Positions 54,824-63,329 of a stretch of DNA of 64,000 nucleotides are shown here, piece after piece. The position numbers were made by a program, and so were the translations under genes. Under the pieces are notes generated by a model that saw only the letters and a list, made by a program, of their open reading frames with translations, had not been told where the DNA came from and ran no database searches. The stretch comes from Mitsuaria sp. GD03876 (GTDB taxonomy: Bacteria; Pseudomonadota; Gammaproteobacteria; Burkholderiales; Burkholderiaceae_C): positions 1-64,000 of the forward strand of contig NZ_JAOCCU010000032.1 in assembly GCF_029840635.1 (NCBI RefSeq), read 5' to 3'. Numbering within the stretch: the stretch's first letter is position 1; the number at the start of each line of letters is the position of its first letter.

Positions 54824-57364
54824 ATGACCGACCCGTCCATGCCGCTGCAATGGCCCCATGCTCAGCCGACTTCCGGAACGGCTGACACGGCGGTACCGCA
54901 GTTCGAATGGCCGACGCCGCCCTTTGCCGCCTATCCCCGCCCCCGGCCGCAACGCGAACCGCAGGCCTGCGAGATCCTCGGCCTGAACGGCAGCCGCACC
55001 GTCGGCAAGGTGATCCTGATGGTCCCGTCCGAGCGCCTGGCGCAGGTCGTGGTCCCGCCGGCGCGCAACGCGATGCCGCTGAAGTTCTCGCAGTTCAAGG
55101 CGCTCAAGCTGCTGCACGCGGTCGAGGTGCCGCCCCGCGACCCGGGCACCGCCGACGACCCGCTGTCGCTGGACCAGCGCCCGCGCAGCGAATTCAAGCT
55201 CGTCTACCAGGGCGGCGAGGAACAGAAGGGCACGACCATCGGCCACCAGGAGACCGACCTGGGCCTGTTCCTGTTCCCGCCGGTCAGCGACACCAGCGAC
55301 TGGGTGCGCTGCATGTTCGTGCCGCGCGAGGTGCTGCTCAGCTTCGAGGTCGGCGAGCGCATCGGCGACCTGCTGGTGCGCCAGGAGGTGGTGACGCAGG
55401 CGCAGGTGGACATCGCCGTCGACGAGCAGCGCGAACTGCGCGACCGCCGCGTCGGCGACATCCTGGTGGCGCAGCACATCGTCAGCGCCGAGCAGCTGAT
55501 GATCGCCATCGAGCAGCAGGCCAAGATGCCGATGGTGCGCATCGGCGAGGCGCTGCTGGCGCTGGAGCTCGTCACGCAGGCCCAGCTGGACGAGGCGCTG
55601 GCGCAGCAGAAGCAGGACCGCTCGGTGCCGCTGGGCGAGCTGCTGGTGCGCAAGGGCATCGTCACGCGCGCGCAGCTGCAGTCGGCGCTGGCTCGCAAGA
55701 TGGGCTATCCGCTGGTGGACGCGGACAACTTCGCGATCGAGCCCGACGCGGTGCGCAAGCTGCCGTTCTCGGTGGCCAAGCGGCTGGAGGTGCTGCCGCT
55801 GGTGCTGCGCGACGGCCGGCTGATCGTCGCGATGGAGGACCCGACCCGGCGCGACTGCATCGACGAGGTCGAGTTCATCACCCAGCTCAAGGTCGTGCCG
55901 GCGCTGGCGCGGCTGGGCTCGCTGGCCTTCGCGATCCCGACCTCCTACGAACGCTTCGGCGGGCAGCCGGTCTCGGCCACCGGCGGCGGGCTGCCGGCGC
56001 TGACGATGGACTTCGAACTCGACAGCTCCGACAAGCTGATCGAGACGCTGGAGCGCGAGGGCCAGGAGCAGGTCGCCCGCGAGGCGGCGCGCGACGAGGA
56101 GAAGGACCGCCAGATCGAGCAGAGCGACAACTCGCTGGTGCGGCTGATCAACACGATGATCATCGACGCGCACAACCAGAACGTGTCGGACATCCACATC
56201 GAGACCTACCCCGGCAAGGAGAAGGTCAAGATCCGCTTCCGCAAGGACGGCGTGCTGCAGCCCCACCTGGAGCTGCCCCACACCTACCGCAGCGCGATGA
56301 TCGCGCGCATCAAGATCATGTGCGACCTCGACATCTCCGAGCGCCGCAAGCCGCAGGACGGCAAGATCAACTTCGCCAAGTTCTCCGAGCGCCACAAGAT
56401 CGAGCTGCGGGTCGCGACGATCCCCACCAACAACGGCCTCGAGGACGTGGTGATGCGGATCCTGGCCTCGGCCAAGCCGATCCCGATGGAGAAGCTGGGC
56501 TTTTCCGAACGCAACCTGCGCGAGCTGAAGGCGGCCTCCGAGCGGCCCTACGGCATGGTGCTGTGCGTGGGCCCGACGGGCTCGGGCAAGACGACGACGC
56601 TGCACTCGGTGCTGGCCAACATCAACACGCCGGAGCGCAAGATCTGGACCGCCGAGGATCCGGTCGAAATCACCCAGGCGGGGCTGCGGCAGGTGCAGGT
56701 CAACCCCAAGATCGACTGGACCTTCGCCAAGGCGCTGCGCGCGTTCCTGCGCGCGGACCCGGACGTCATCATGGTCGGCGAAATCCGCGACGAGGAAACC
56801 GCGGAGATCGCCGTCGAGGCCTCGCTGACCGGCCACCTGGTGCTGTCGACGCTGCACACCAACAGCGCGCCGGAAACCGTCACCCGGCTGCTGGACATGG
56901 GGATGGACCCGTTCAACTTCGCCGACTCGCTGCTGGCGGTGCTGGCGCAACGGCTGGTGCGGCGGATCTGCCCGGCCTGCCGGACCTCGGAGCCGATGCC
57001 GGATGCGACGCTCAACGAGCTGCTCGACGACTACCTGCACGTGTTCTCGGCCGAGAACCGGCCGGCAAGGGATGCGGTGCTGGCGGAGTGGAAAGGCGCG
57101 TATGGGCAGCCGAACCTGCTCCGTTACCACTCGCCTGGGTGCGACAAGTGCGACCACACGGGGTTCAAAGGCCGCGCTGGCTTGCACGAACTGCTGACCG
57201 TGTCGCGGCCGATCCGGCGGTTGATCCAGACCGGCGGACGCGCTGAAGAACTCATGCACCTGGCCATGTCCGAAGGCATGCGCACGCTGCGTCAGGACGG
57301 CATCGCCAAGGTCCTGCAGGGCGTCACGACACTGGGTGAGGTCAGGTCGACGAGTAACCAGTAA
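54824..57364 (+). CDS. GspE/PilB-family secretion ATPase with four MshEN-like motifs
   Basis: An 846-residue type II secretion/type IV pilus ATPase. The N-terminal 170 residues are less typical. Then come four similar motifs starting at residues 179 (RIGDLLVRQ), 209 (RVGDILVAQ), 239 (RIGEALLAL) and 269 (PLGELLVRK), each with the pattern of MshEN c-di-GMP-binding repeats (R-[LIV]-G-x-x-L...Q) and spaced exactly 30 residues apart. The catalytic core has Walker A GPTGSGKTT (about 583), Asp-box and Walker B region VIMVGEIRDEETAEIAVEAS, and a zinc-type CPAC/CDKC pair. No other secretion genes are adjacent. It overlaps waaA by 23 bases, tail to tail. Confidence 0.9.
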   Translation: MTDPSMPLQWPHAQPTSGTADTAVPQFEWPTPPFAAYPRPRPQREPQACEILGLNGSRTVGKVILMVPSERLAQVVVPPARNAMPLKFSQFKALKLLHAVEVPPRDPGTADDPLSLDQRPRSEFKLVYQGGEEQKGTTIGHQETDLGLFLFPPVSDTSDWVRCMFVPREVLLSFEVGERIGDLLVRQEVVTQAQVDIAVDEQRELRDRRVGDILVAQHIVSAEQLMIAIEQQAKMPMVRIGEALLALELVTQAQLDEALAQQKQDRSVPLGELLVRKGIVTRAQLQSALARKMGYPLVDADNFAIEPDAVRKLPFSVAKRLEVLPLVLRDGRLIVAMEDPTRRDCIDEVEFITQLKVVPALARLGSLAFAIPTSYERFGGQPVSATGGGLPALTMDFELDSSDKLIETLEREGQEQVAREAARDEEKDRQIEQSDNSLVRLINTMIIDAHNQNVSDIHIETYPGKEKVKIRFRKDGVLQPHLELPHTYRSAMIARIKIMCDLDISERRKPQDGKINFAKFSERHKIELRVATIPTNNGLEDVVMRILASAKPIPMEKLGFSERNLRELKAASERPYGMVLCVGPTGSGKTTTLHSVLANINTPERKIWTAEDPVEITQAGLRQVQVNPKIDWTFAKALRAFLRADPDVIMVGEIRDEETAEIAVEASLTGHLVLSTLHTNSAPETVTRLLDMGMDPFNFADSLLAVLAQRLVRRICPACRTSEPMPDATLNELLDDYLHVFSAENRPARDAVLAEWKGAYGQPNLLRYHSPGCDKCDHTGFKGRAGLHELLTVSRPIRRLIQTGGRAEELMHLAMSEGMRTLRQDGIAKVLQGVTTLGEVRSTSNQ

Positions 57365-58664
57365 GCGCCAGGATCGGCGCGGCCATCCGCGCCGCCGCGC
57401 CGCGATGCGCGGCCGCGAAGGCCGTCGCCGCGGCCGCCATCGCATCGCGCTCTTGCGGCTTCGTCAGAAGCCGCAGCGCTTCATCCAGCGCTTGCGGCAG
57501 CGTCTCCACGCGGCGCGCCGCGCCCGCCTCCAGCGACAGCTCAGCCGCCTCCGCGAAATTGAAGGTGTGCGGGCCCATGAACAGCGGCACGCCGCAGGCC
57601 GCCGTCTCGATCAGGTTCTGGCCGCCCAGCTTCTCGAAGCTGCCGCCCAGCAGCGCCACGTCAGCGAGGCCGTAGTACAGCGACATCTCGCGCATCGAGT
57701 CACCCAGCCACACATCCGCCACGCCCGCGCTCAACGGCGGCGTCGTGATCTCGCTGGTGCCGAAGGCGCTCCGGCGCACGAGCGTGAGGCCGGCGTCGGT
57801 CACCATCGCGGCGATCTCGTCGAAACGCTGCGGATGGCGCGGCACGATGAGCAGCAGCGGATTCCCCGCTTGCGCCCTCGCCTGCGCCGCGGCCTTCCAG
57901 GCGGTCAGCATCGCGGCCTCCTCGCCCTCGCGGGACACCGCCAGCATCACCACGGGCCGGTTCAGCCCCGCGCGCCAGGCGCGGCCACGCGCCAGTTGCG
58001 CCTCGTCGGGCTGCAAGTCGAATTTCAGGTTGCCGCAGACGCGCACGTCGGGCACGCCCGCTTGCCGCAGGCGCTCGGCATCCGCTTGCGACTGCGCGAG
58101 CGCCAGCCGCAGCGTGCGCGCCGCCGGCGCGAGCAGCGCCTTGAACTTCTCGCCCCGGCGCAGGCTGCGCGCGGACAGCCGCGCGTTGGCCAGCACCATC
58201 GGCACGCCGGCCTTGCGGGCCTGGTGCTGCACGTTGGGCCAGATCTCGGTTTCCATCAGCACGCCGACCGCCGGCCGGGTGCGCTTGAGAAACCGCTTCA
58301 CCGCGCCCGGCGTGTCGAAGGGCAGCCAACGCTGCGTGTCGCCCTCGCGCAGCAGCGCGCGGCCGGCCTCCCGGCCGGTCGCCGTCGTGTGCGTGAGCAG
58401 CAGCCGCATGCCCGGGCGGTCCTGGCGCAGGCGCTCGATCAGCGCCACCGCCGCCCGCGTCTCGCCCAGCGAGACCGCATGCACCCAGACCGATCCCGGC
58501 GCGATCGCGTCGCCGAATCCGAAACGCTCGCCGGGATGCGCCGCGTAGAGCGGCTCCTGGCGTCCGCGGAGGAACACGCGCAGGAGATACGCCGGCGCGG
58601 CGAGCCTCAGCACGGTGCTGAAGACGCCGCGCGCCAGGCGCTCCTTGAACGAGTCGGCGATCAA
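57342..58664 (-). CDS. waaA: 3-deoxy-D-manno-octulosonic acid transferase
   Basis: A 440-residue Kdo transferase that adds Kdo to lipid A at the inner membrane. The N-terminal part has the hydrophobic RLARGVFSTVLRLAAPAYLL stretch and the conserved VWVHAVSLGETRAAVALIE. The sugar-nucleotide domain includes GVLMETEIWPNV, MVLANARLSARS and the C-terminal GGSFEKLGGQNLIE. Length is normal (about 420-430). It follows the phosphomannomutase gene by 10 bases on the same strand, so they form an envelope-sugar operon. Its 3' end overlaps the GspE-like gene. Confidence 0.95.
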   Translation of the reverse strand: MIADSFKERLARGVFSTVLRLAAPAYLLRVFLRGRQEPLYAAHPGERFGFGDAIAPGSVWVHAVSLGETRAAVALIERLRQDRPGMRLLLTHTTATGREAGRALLREGDTQRWLPFDTPGAVKRFLKRTRPAVGVLMETEIWPNVQHQARKAGVPMVLANARLSARSLRRGEKFKALLAPAARTLRLALAQSQADAERLRQAGVPDVRVCGNLKFDLQPDEAQLARGRAWRAGLNRPVVMLAVSREGEEAAMLTAWKAAAQARAQAGNPLLLIVPRHPQRFDEIAAMVTDAGLTLVRRSAFGTSEITTPPLSAGVADVWLGDSMREMSLYYGLADVALLGGSFEKLGGQNLIETAACGVPLFMGPHTFNFAEAAELSLEAGAARRVETLPQALDEALRLLTKPQERDAMAAAATAFAAAHRGAAARMAAPILALTGYSST

Positions 58665-58674
58665 CGCGCGGCGA

Positions 58675-60063
58675 TCAATGGCCGGACGTGAAGGTGATGT
58701 CCGGCTTCACGCGCTTGAGCTGGGCCAGCACTTCCTTCTGGATGCGCTCCAGCGCCTCCTGCGTGTGGCCCTCGAAGCGCAGCACCAGCACCGGCGTCGT
58801 GTTGGACGCGCGCACCAGGCCGAAGCCGTCGTCGTATTCGACGCGCAGGCCGTCGATCGTGATGAGCTCCTTGGCGTTCGGGAACTCGGCGATCTCCTTG
58901 AGCTTGGCCACGACCTCGTGGTGCTCGCCTTCCTTGCAGGGAACGTTGAGCTCCGGCGTGTTGACGCTGTTGGGCAGGTCGTTCAGGACCTTGGACGGGT
59001 CGTCGCTGCGCGACAGGATCTCCAGCATGCGCGCCGCCGTGTACATGGCGTCGTCGAAGCCGTACCAGCGCTCGGCGAAGAAGATGTGGCCCGACAGCTC
59101 GCCGGCCAGCGGCGCGCCCGTCTCCTTGAGCTTGGCCTTGGCCAGCGAATGGCCCGTCATCCACATCAGCGGCTTGCCGCCGTGCTCCTCGATCCACGGC
59201 GCCAGGCGCTGCGTGCACTTGACGTCGAAGATGATCTCCGAGCCCGGCAGCCGCTTCAGGATGTCGGCCGCGATCAGCATGATCTGGCGGTCCGGCATGA
59301 TCATCGTGCCTTCCTTGGTCACGATGCCCAGGCGGTCGCCGTCGCCGTCGAAGGCCAGGCCCAGCTCGGCATCGGTGGCGTGCACGATGCGCTTGAGGTC
59401 CTCGAGGTTCTCGGGACGCGACGGATCGGGATGGTGGTTGGGGAAGTCGCCGTCGACCTTGGAGAAGATGTCCACGACCTCGCAGCCCAGCGCGCGCAGG
59501 ATCGCCGGCGCGGTCGCGCCCGGGATGCCGTTGCCGCTGTCGACCACGACCTTCATCGGGCGCGACAGCTTGGCGTCCTTGACGATGCGGTGGGTGTACT
59601 CGGCCACGATGTCCATCTGCGCGACACGGCCGTTGCCGGTGGCGTAGTCCTCGGCCTCGATGCGGCGCTTCAGGCCCTGGATCTGCTCGCCGTAGACGGC
59701 CGCGCCCTTGAGGACCATCTTGAAGCCGTTGTAGTCCTTCGGGTTGTGGCTGCCGGTGACCTGGATGCCGGAATTGCAGCCATGCTTGCCACGCGTCGCG
59801 GCGACGTAATACAGCATCGGCGTGGTGACGGCGCCGATGTCGACGACGTCCAGGCCGGTCGACTTCAGCCCGCGGATCAGCGCATCCACCAGCGACGGGC
59901 CCGACAGCCGGCCGTCGCGGCCGACGGCGACCGCCTTTTCGCCGGCCTTGACCGCCTCGGTGCCGAAGGCCTTGCCGAGGTGCTCGGCCAGCGCCTCGTC
60001 CAGCGTCGTGCCGACGACGCCGCGGATGTCATAAGCCTTGAAGATGGATGCGTGAACTTGCAT
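58675..60063 (-). CDS. Phosphomannomutase/phosphoglucomutase
   Basis: A 462-residue alpha-D-phosphohexomutase of the AlgC/ManB type. The N-terminal FKAYDIRGVVGTTLDE and the phosphoserine loop TGSHNPKDYNG are clear. The metal loop is AFDGDGDRLGIV, and the C-terminal EYDDGFGLVRASNTTPVL carries the phosphate-binding site. It makes mannose-1-phosphate or glucose-1-phosphate for envelope sugars. The start MQVHAS is preferred, since the further in-frame upstream sequence crosses the promoter, where TACAAT lies on the minus strand at 60108-60113. It heads the operon with waaA. Confidence 0.93.
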   Translation of the reverse strand: MQVHASIFKAYDIRGVVGTTLDEALAEHLGKAFGTEAVKAGEKAVAVGRDGRLSGPSLVDALIRGLKSTGLDVVDIGAVTTPMLYYVAATRGKHGCNSGIQVTGSHNPKDYNGFKMVLKGAAVYGEQIQGLKRRIEAEDYATGNGRVAQMDIVAEYTHRIVKDAKLSRPMKVVVDSGNGIPGATAPAILRALGCEVVDIFSKVDGDFPNHHPDPSRPENLEDLKRIVHATDAELGLAFDGDGDRLGIVTKEGTMIMPDRQIMLIAADILKRLPGSEIIFDVKCTQRLAPWIEEHGGKPLMWMTGHSLAKAKLKETGAPLAGELSGHIFFAERWYGFDDAMYTAARMLEILSRSDDPSKVLNDLPNSVNTPELNVPCKEGEHHEVVAKLKEIAEFPNAKELITIDGLRVEYDDGFGLVRASNTTPVLVLRFEGHTQEALERIQKEVLAQLKRVKPDITFTSGH

Positions 60064-60107
60064 GTGCGTCCTTGCGGAAATGGGTGGGGATCCAAAAACT
60101 GGGGCGG

Positions 60108-60113
60108 ATTGTA
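60108..60113 (-). promoter_or_regulatory. Putative -10 of the phosphomannomutase operon
   Basis: On the minus strand TACAAT lies 44 bases before the start codon at 60063. A clear -35 was not found. Confidence 0.4.
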
Positions 60114-60234
60114 GGCAGCGAAGGCGAGGCGCCCATGTAACCCGGTGCACCGAGGGCAAATGACGGTCCGGGGCCGGCGGACAGGGCCTCAGGGACATGT
60201 CCGAAAACGGCCAGATCCGGCCGGGACGCGCTCC

Positions 60235-60240
60235 TATCAT
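60235..60240 (+). promoter_or_regulatory. Putative -10 of ada-alkA
   Basis: TATCAT ends seven bases before the ATG at 60248, with no ribosome-binding sequence between. This predicts a leaderless transcript, as at ribD and ribBA. Confidence 0.4.
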
Positions 60241-60247
60241 CCAGCCC

Positions 60248-61846
60248 ATGGACTTCCTGCTCGACCCCGACCACTGCTACCCCGCCCTGCTGGCGCGGGA
60301 CGCGCGCTTCGACGGGCAATGGTTCGTCGGCGTGACCTCGACCGGCGTCTATTGCCGCCCGATCTGCCGGGTCCGCACCCCGCGCCGCGAGAACTGCCGC
60401 TTCTTCCCCAGCGCGACGCTGGCGGAGGCCGCGCGCTTCCGCCCTTGCCTGAAGTGCCGCCCCGAACTGGCGCCCGCCGCACGCCCCTGGAGCACGATGG
60501 ACGCCGCCGAGGTGCTGGCGCGCGAGGCCGCGCGCTGGCTCGACGAATGCGCGCCGGAAGACGCTTCGCTGCCGGCGCTGGCCGCGCACCTGGGCGTCAG
60601 CGAGCGCCACGTGCGCCGCGTCTTCACCGCCGTGCACGGCGTCGCGCCGCTGCAGTACCTGCAGACGCGCCGCCTGCTGCTGGCCAAGCAGCTGCTGACC
60701 GACACCCGCCTGTCGATCGCCGAGGTGGCGCTGGCCGCCGGCTTCTCGAGCCTGCGCCGCTTCAACGCCGCCTTCCTGGAACACTACCGCCTGAGCCCCA
60801 CCGCGCTGCGCAAGGGCGGCAGCGACACCGACACCGCCTCGGGCCGCCCCGGCCTGGCGCCCTCTCCCGCACTGCGGGAGAGGGCGGGGGGTGAGGGTGA
60901 GGGCTCCACCGCCGCGCTCCAGACCGCCGAACTCCGCCTGGACCTCCGCCCGCCCTTCCAGGGCACCGCGCTGCTGGCCTTCCTGGCGGCCCGCGCGGTC
61001 CCCGGCGTCGAGCAGGTCGACGTCGAGCGCCTGACGCTCTCCCGCAGCGTGCGCCTCGTCCGTCCCGGCCAGCCGGACCTGCTGGGCTGGCTGAACCTGC
61101 GCCTGAGCCCCGACGGCGCCGAACGCCCGCAGGTCCGCCTCTCGCTGAGCCCCTCCCTCTGGCCGGCGATCGCGCCGCTGATGCCGCGGCTGCGCCGCTG
61201 GCTGGACCTGGACGCCGACCCGCAGGCGATCGCCGCCGCGCTGGGCGAGGACCTCGGCCCCGCCGCCGCCGGGCTGCGCCTGCCGGGCTCGCTGGACCGC
61301 TTCGAGTTGGCGATCCGCGCGGTGCTGGGCCAGCAGGTGACCGTCGCCGCCGCGCGCACCCTCGCCACCCGCCTGATCGCCAAGTTCGGCGAGCCGCTGC
61401 CGGACAGCGCCGGCGCGCCGCCGGGCGTGACGCATGTGTTCCCGACGCCGGCCACGCTGGCCGCCGCGACGGTCGACGACATCGCGCCGATCGGCATGCC
61501 AGGCCGCCGCGCCGAGGCGCTGATCCACCTCGCCCGCCAGTGGCCGACGCTGGCCTTCGCGCAAGGCCGCGGCACCGTCGAGGAAGCGATCGCCGAGCTG
61601 GCCGCCCTGCCCGGCCTGGGCCCCTGGACCGCCCACTACATGCTGATGCGCGGCTGGAGCTGGCCGGACGCCTACCTGCCGGGCGACGTCGTGCTGAAGC
61701 AGTGCCTGGAACAACGCGCCGGCACCCCGCTGCGCCCCCGCGAACTGATCGCCGCCGCGGAGCATTTCGCGCCTTACCGCAGCTACGCCGTGTTGCAACT
61801 GTGGCGCGAAGCCGCGCTCAAACCCCGCAAAGGAACCACGCCATGA
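60248..61846 (+). CDS. Ada-type regulator fused to AlkA-type DNA glycosylase
   Basis: A 532-residue fusion. Residues 1-90 are the Ada zinc domain that accepts a methyl group from phosphotriesters (cysteines in GVYCRPICRV, ENCRFF and FRPCLKCRPE). About 100-195 are an AraC-type HTH (AAHLGVSERHVRRVFTAVHG and AEVALAAGFSSLRRFNAAF). The rest is an AlkA glycosylase with AIRAVLGQQVTVAAARTLA and LPGLGPWTAHYMLMRGW plus the catalytic Asp in PDAYLPGD. Between them (about 205-220) is LAPSPALRERAGGEGEG, translated from a REP-like hairpin (60860-60884). It overlaps ogt by ATGA. Confidence 0.93.
   Translation: MDFLLDPDHCYPALLARDARFDGQWFVGVTSTGVYCRPICRVRTPRRENCRFFPSATLAEAARFRPCLKCRPELAPAARPWSTMDAAEVLAREAARWLDECAPEDASLPALAAHLGVSERHVRRVFTAVHGVAPLQYLQTRRLLLAKQLLTDTRLSIAEVALAAGFSSLRRFNAAFLEHYRLSPTALRKGGSDTDTASGRPGLAPSPALRERAGGEGEGSTAALQTAELRLDLRPPFQGTALLAFLAARAVPGVEQVDVERLTLSRSVRLVRPGQPDLLGWLNLRLSPDGAERPQVRLSLSPSLWPAIAPLMPRLRRWLDLDADPQAIAAALGEDLGPAAAGLRLPGSLDRFELAIRAVLGQQVTVAAARTLATRLIAKFGEPLPDSAGAPPGVTHVFPTPATLAAATVDDIAPIGMPGRRAEALIHLARQWPTLAFAQGRGTVEEAIAELAALPGLGPWTAHYMLMRGWSWPDAYLPGDVVLKQCLEQRAGTPLRPRELIAAAEHFAPYRSYAVLQLWREAALKPRKGTTP
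60860..60884 (+). repeat. REP-like hairpin inside the ada-alkA coding sequence
   Basis: Arms CCCTCTCCCGC and GCGGGAGAGGG around a 3-base loop, identical in both arms to the intergenic copy at 8925-8949. It maps to the linker between the HTH and glycosylase domains and keeps the reading frame open. Confidence 0.75.
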
Positions 61847-62442
61847 AGCCGACCGCCGTCACGCACACCGCCTGGACCGAGACCGACACCCCGCTGGGCC
61901 GCCTGCTGGTCGCCCGCAACGACCGCGGCCTGTCGGGCCTGTGGTTCGAAGGCCAGAAGTACCACCCGGGCACGCTCGCCGCGCCGCGCGACGACGCCGA
62001 TCCGCTGCTGCGCGCCGTCGTGGCGACGCTCGCGGCGTACTTCACCGGCTCGCGCGACGACGCCTCGGCCGGCCCCGCCCCGCTGCCGCCGATGTCCCCG
62101 TCCGGCACCGCGTTCCAACAAGCGGTCTGGCAGGCGCTGCTGGCCATCCCGTCCGGCGAGACCGTGACCTACGGCGAACTCGCCGCCCGCCTGGGCCGCC
62201 CGGACGCGGTGCGCGCCGTCGCCGCGGCGGTGGGCCGCAACCCGGTGTCGGTGCTGATCCCGTGCCACCGCGTGCTGGGCGCCGACGGCAGCCTGACCGG
62301 CTACGCCGGCGGACTGCACCGCAAGGAAGCCCTACTGACAATCGAGGGCAGCCTCCCGGCTACGCTTCGCCCCTCGCCTTCCCCACAGCCTTCCAACAAG
62401 CCGGCCCCGCGCCGCGACAACATGCCAAGGGTGCCCGCGTGA
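61843..62442 (+). CDS. ogt: Methylated-DNA--protein-cysteine methyltransferase
   Basis: A 199-residue O6-alkylguanine-DNA alkyltransferase. The active-site cysteine is in the IPCHRVLG motif, preceded by the helix-turn-helix GETVTYGELAARLGRPDAVR and followed by GSLTGYAGGLHRKEALL. The C-terminal 28 residues after LLTIEGSLPAT are Pro-rich, variable and probably non-functional. The ATG overlaps the ada-alkA stop, and its own stop overlaps the next start, giving a tightly coupled three-gene alkylation-repair operon. Confidence 0.95.
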   Translation: MKPTAVTHTAWTETDTPLGRLLVARNDRGLSGLWFEGQKYHPGTLAAPRDDADPLLRAVVATLAAYFTGSRDDASAGPAPLPPMSPSGTAFQQAVWQALLAIPSGETVTYGELAARLGRPDAVRAVAAAVGRNPVSVLIPCHRVLGADGSLTGYAGGLHRKEALLTIEGSLPATLRPSPSPQPSNKPAPRRDNMPRVPA

Positions 62443-63329
62443 AACGAAGCGATCTGATCGAACTCCTCATCCTGGCCGCCATCTGGGGCGCGTCCTTCCT
62501 GTTCATGCGGCTGGCCGCGCCCGAGTTCGGCGCGGTGGCGACGGCCGCGGTGCGCGTGGCCGGCGCCTCGCTGTTCCTGATCCCGCTGCTGGCCTTCCGC
62601 GAGGGCGTCGGCGACCTCCGCACCCATTGGAAGGGCCTGCTGCTGGTCGGGTTCCTGAACAGCGCCTTCCCGTTCGCGCTGTTCAGCTTCGCCGCGCTGT
62701 CGATCAACGCCGGCCTGTCGAGCATCCTCAACGCCACGACGCCGATGTGGGGCGCGCTGGTCGCCTGGGCCTGGTTCGGGCAACGGCTGGACGGCTCGCG
62801 GCTGCTGGGCCTGGCGCTGGGGTTCGCCGGCGTGGTGCTGCTGGCCTGGGACAAGGCCTCGTTCAAGCCCGGCGGCAGCGGCTTCGCGATCGTCGCGTGC
62901 CTGATCGCCGCGCTCAGCTACGGCATCGCCGCCAGCGCGACCAAGCGCTACCTGACCGGCGCCAGCCCGCTGGCCGTGGCCACCGGCAGCCAGTTCGCCG
63001 CCGCGCTGCTGCTGGCCGCGCCGGCCTGGACGCTGCGTCCCGCGGCGATGCCCAGCGGCCACGCCTGGGGCGCGGTCGCGCTGCTGGCGCTGCTGTGCAC
63101 CGGCATCGCCTACATCCTGTTCTTCCGGCTGATGAAGCGGGTCGGGCCGACCAACACGATCTCGGTGACCTTCCTGATCCCGGTCTTCGGCCTGCTGTGG
63201 GGCTGGGTGTTCCTGGGCGAGACCCTGAACGCCAGCATGGCCCTGGGCTGCCTGGTGGTGCTGGTGGGCACCGCGCTGGCGGTGGGCGTGCTCAGGCTGC
63301 CTTCGTCGACGTCTCGAGCGACGTCCTGA
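62439..63329 (+). CDS. EamA/DMT-family transporter
   Basis: A 296-residue drug/metabolite transporter with ten predicted membrane segments in two EamA repeats (AAIWGASFLFMRLAAPEFGA and LIAALSYGIAASATKRYLTG). It starts at a GTG overlapping the ogt stop (GTGA), so it is translated with the DNA-repair genes. The substrate is unknown; a role in exporting a toxic metabolite is only suggested by its place. Its last 38 bases overlap the convergent tetR gene. Confidence 0.88.
   Translation: MKRSDLIELLILAAIWGASFLFMRLAAPEFGAVATAAVRVAGASLFLIPLLAFREGVGDLRTHWKGLLLVGFLNSAFPFALFSFAALSINAGLSSILNATTPMWGALVAWAWFGQRLDGSRLLGLALGFAGVVLLAWDKASFKPGGSGFAIVACLIAALSYGIAASATKRYLTGASPLAVATGSQFAAALLLAAPAWTLRPAAMPSGHAWGAVALLALLCTGIAYILFFRLMKRVGPTNTISVTFLIPVFGLLWGWVFLGETLNASMALGCLVVLVGTALAVGVLRLPSSTSRATS

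Noticed and set aside
54740-57445. A 901-codon minus-strand frame opposite the GspE-like gene
   Set aside because: His/Arg/Asp-rich shadow composition with no family resemblance, while the plus-strand ATPase is certain.
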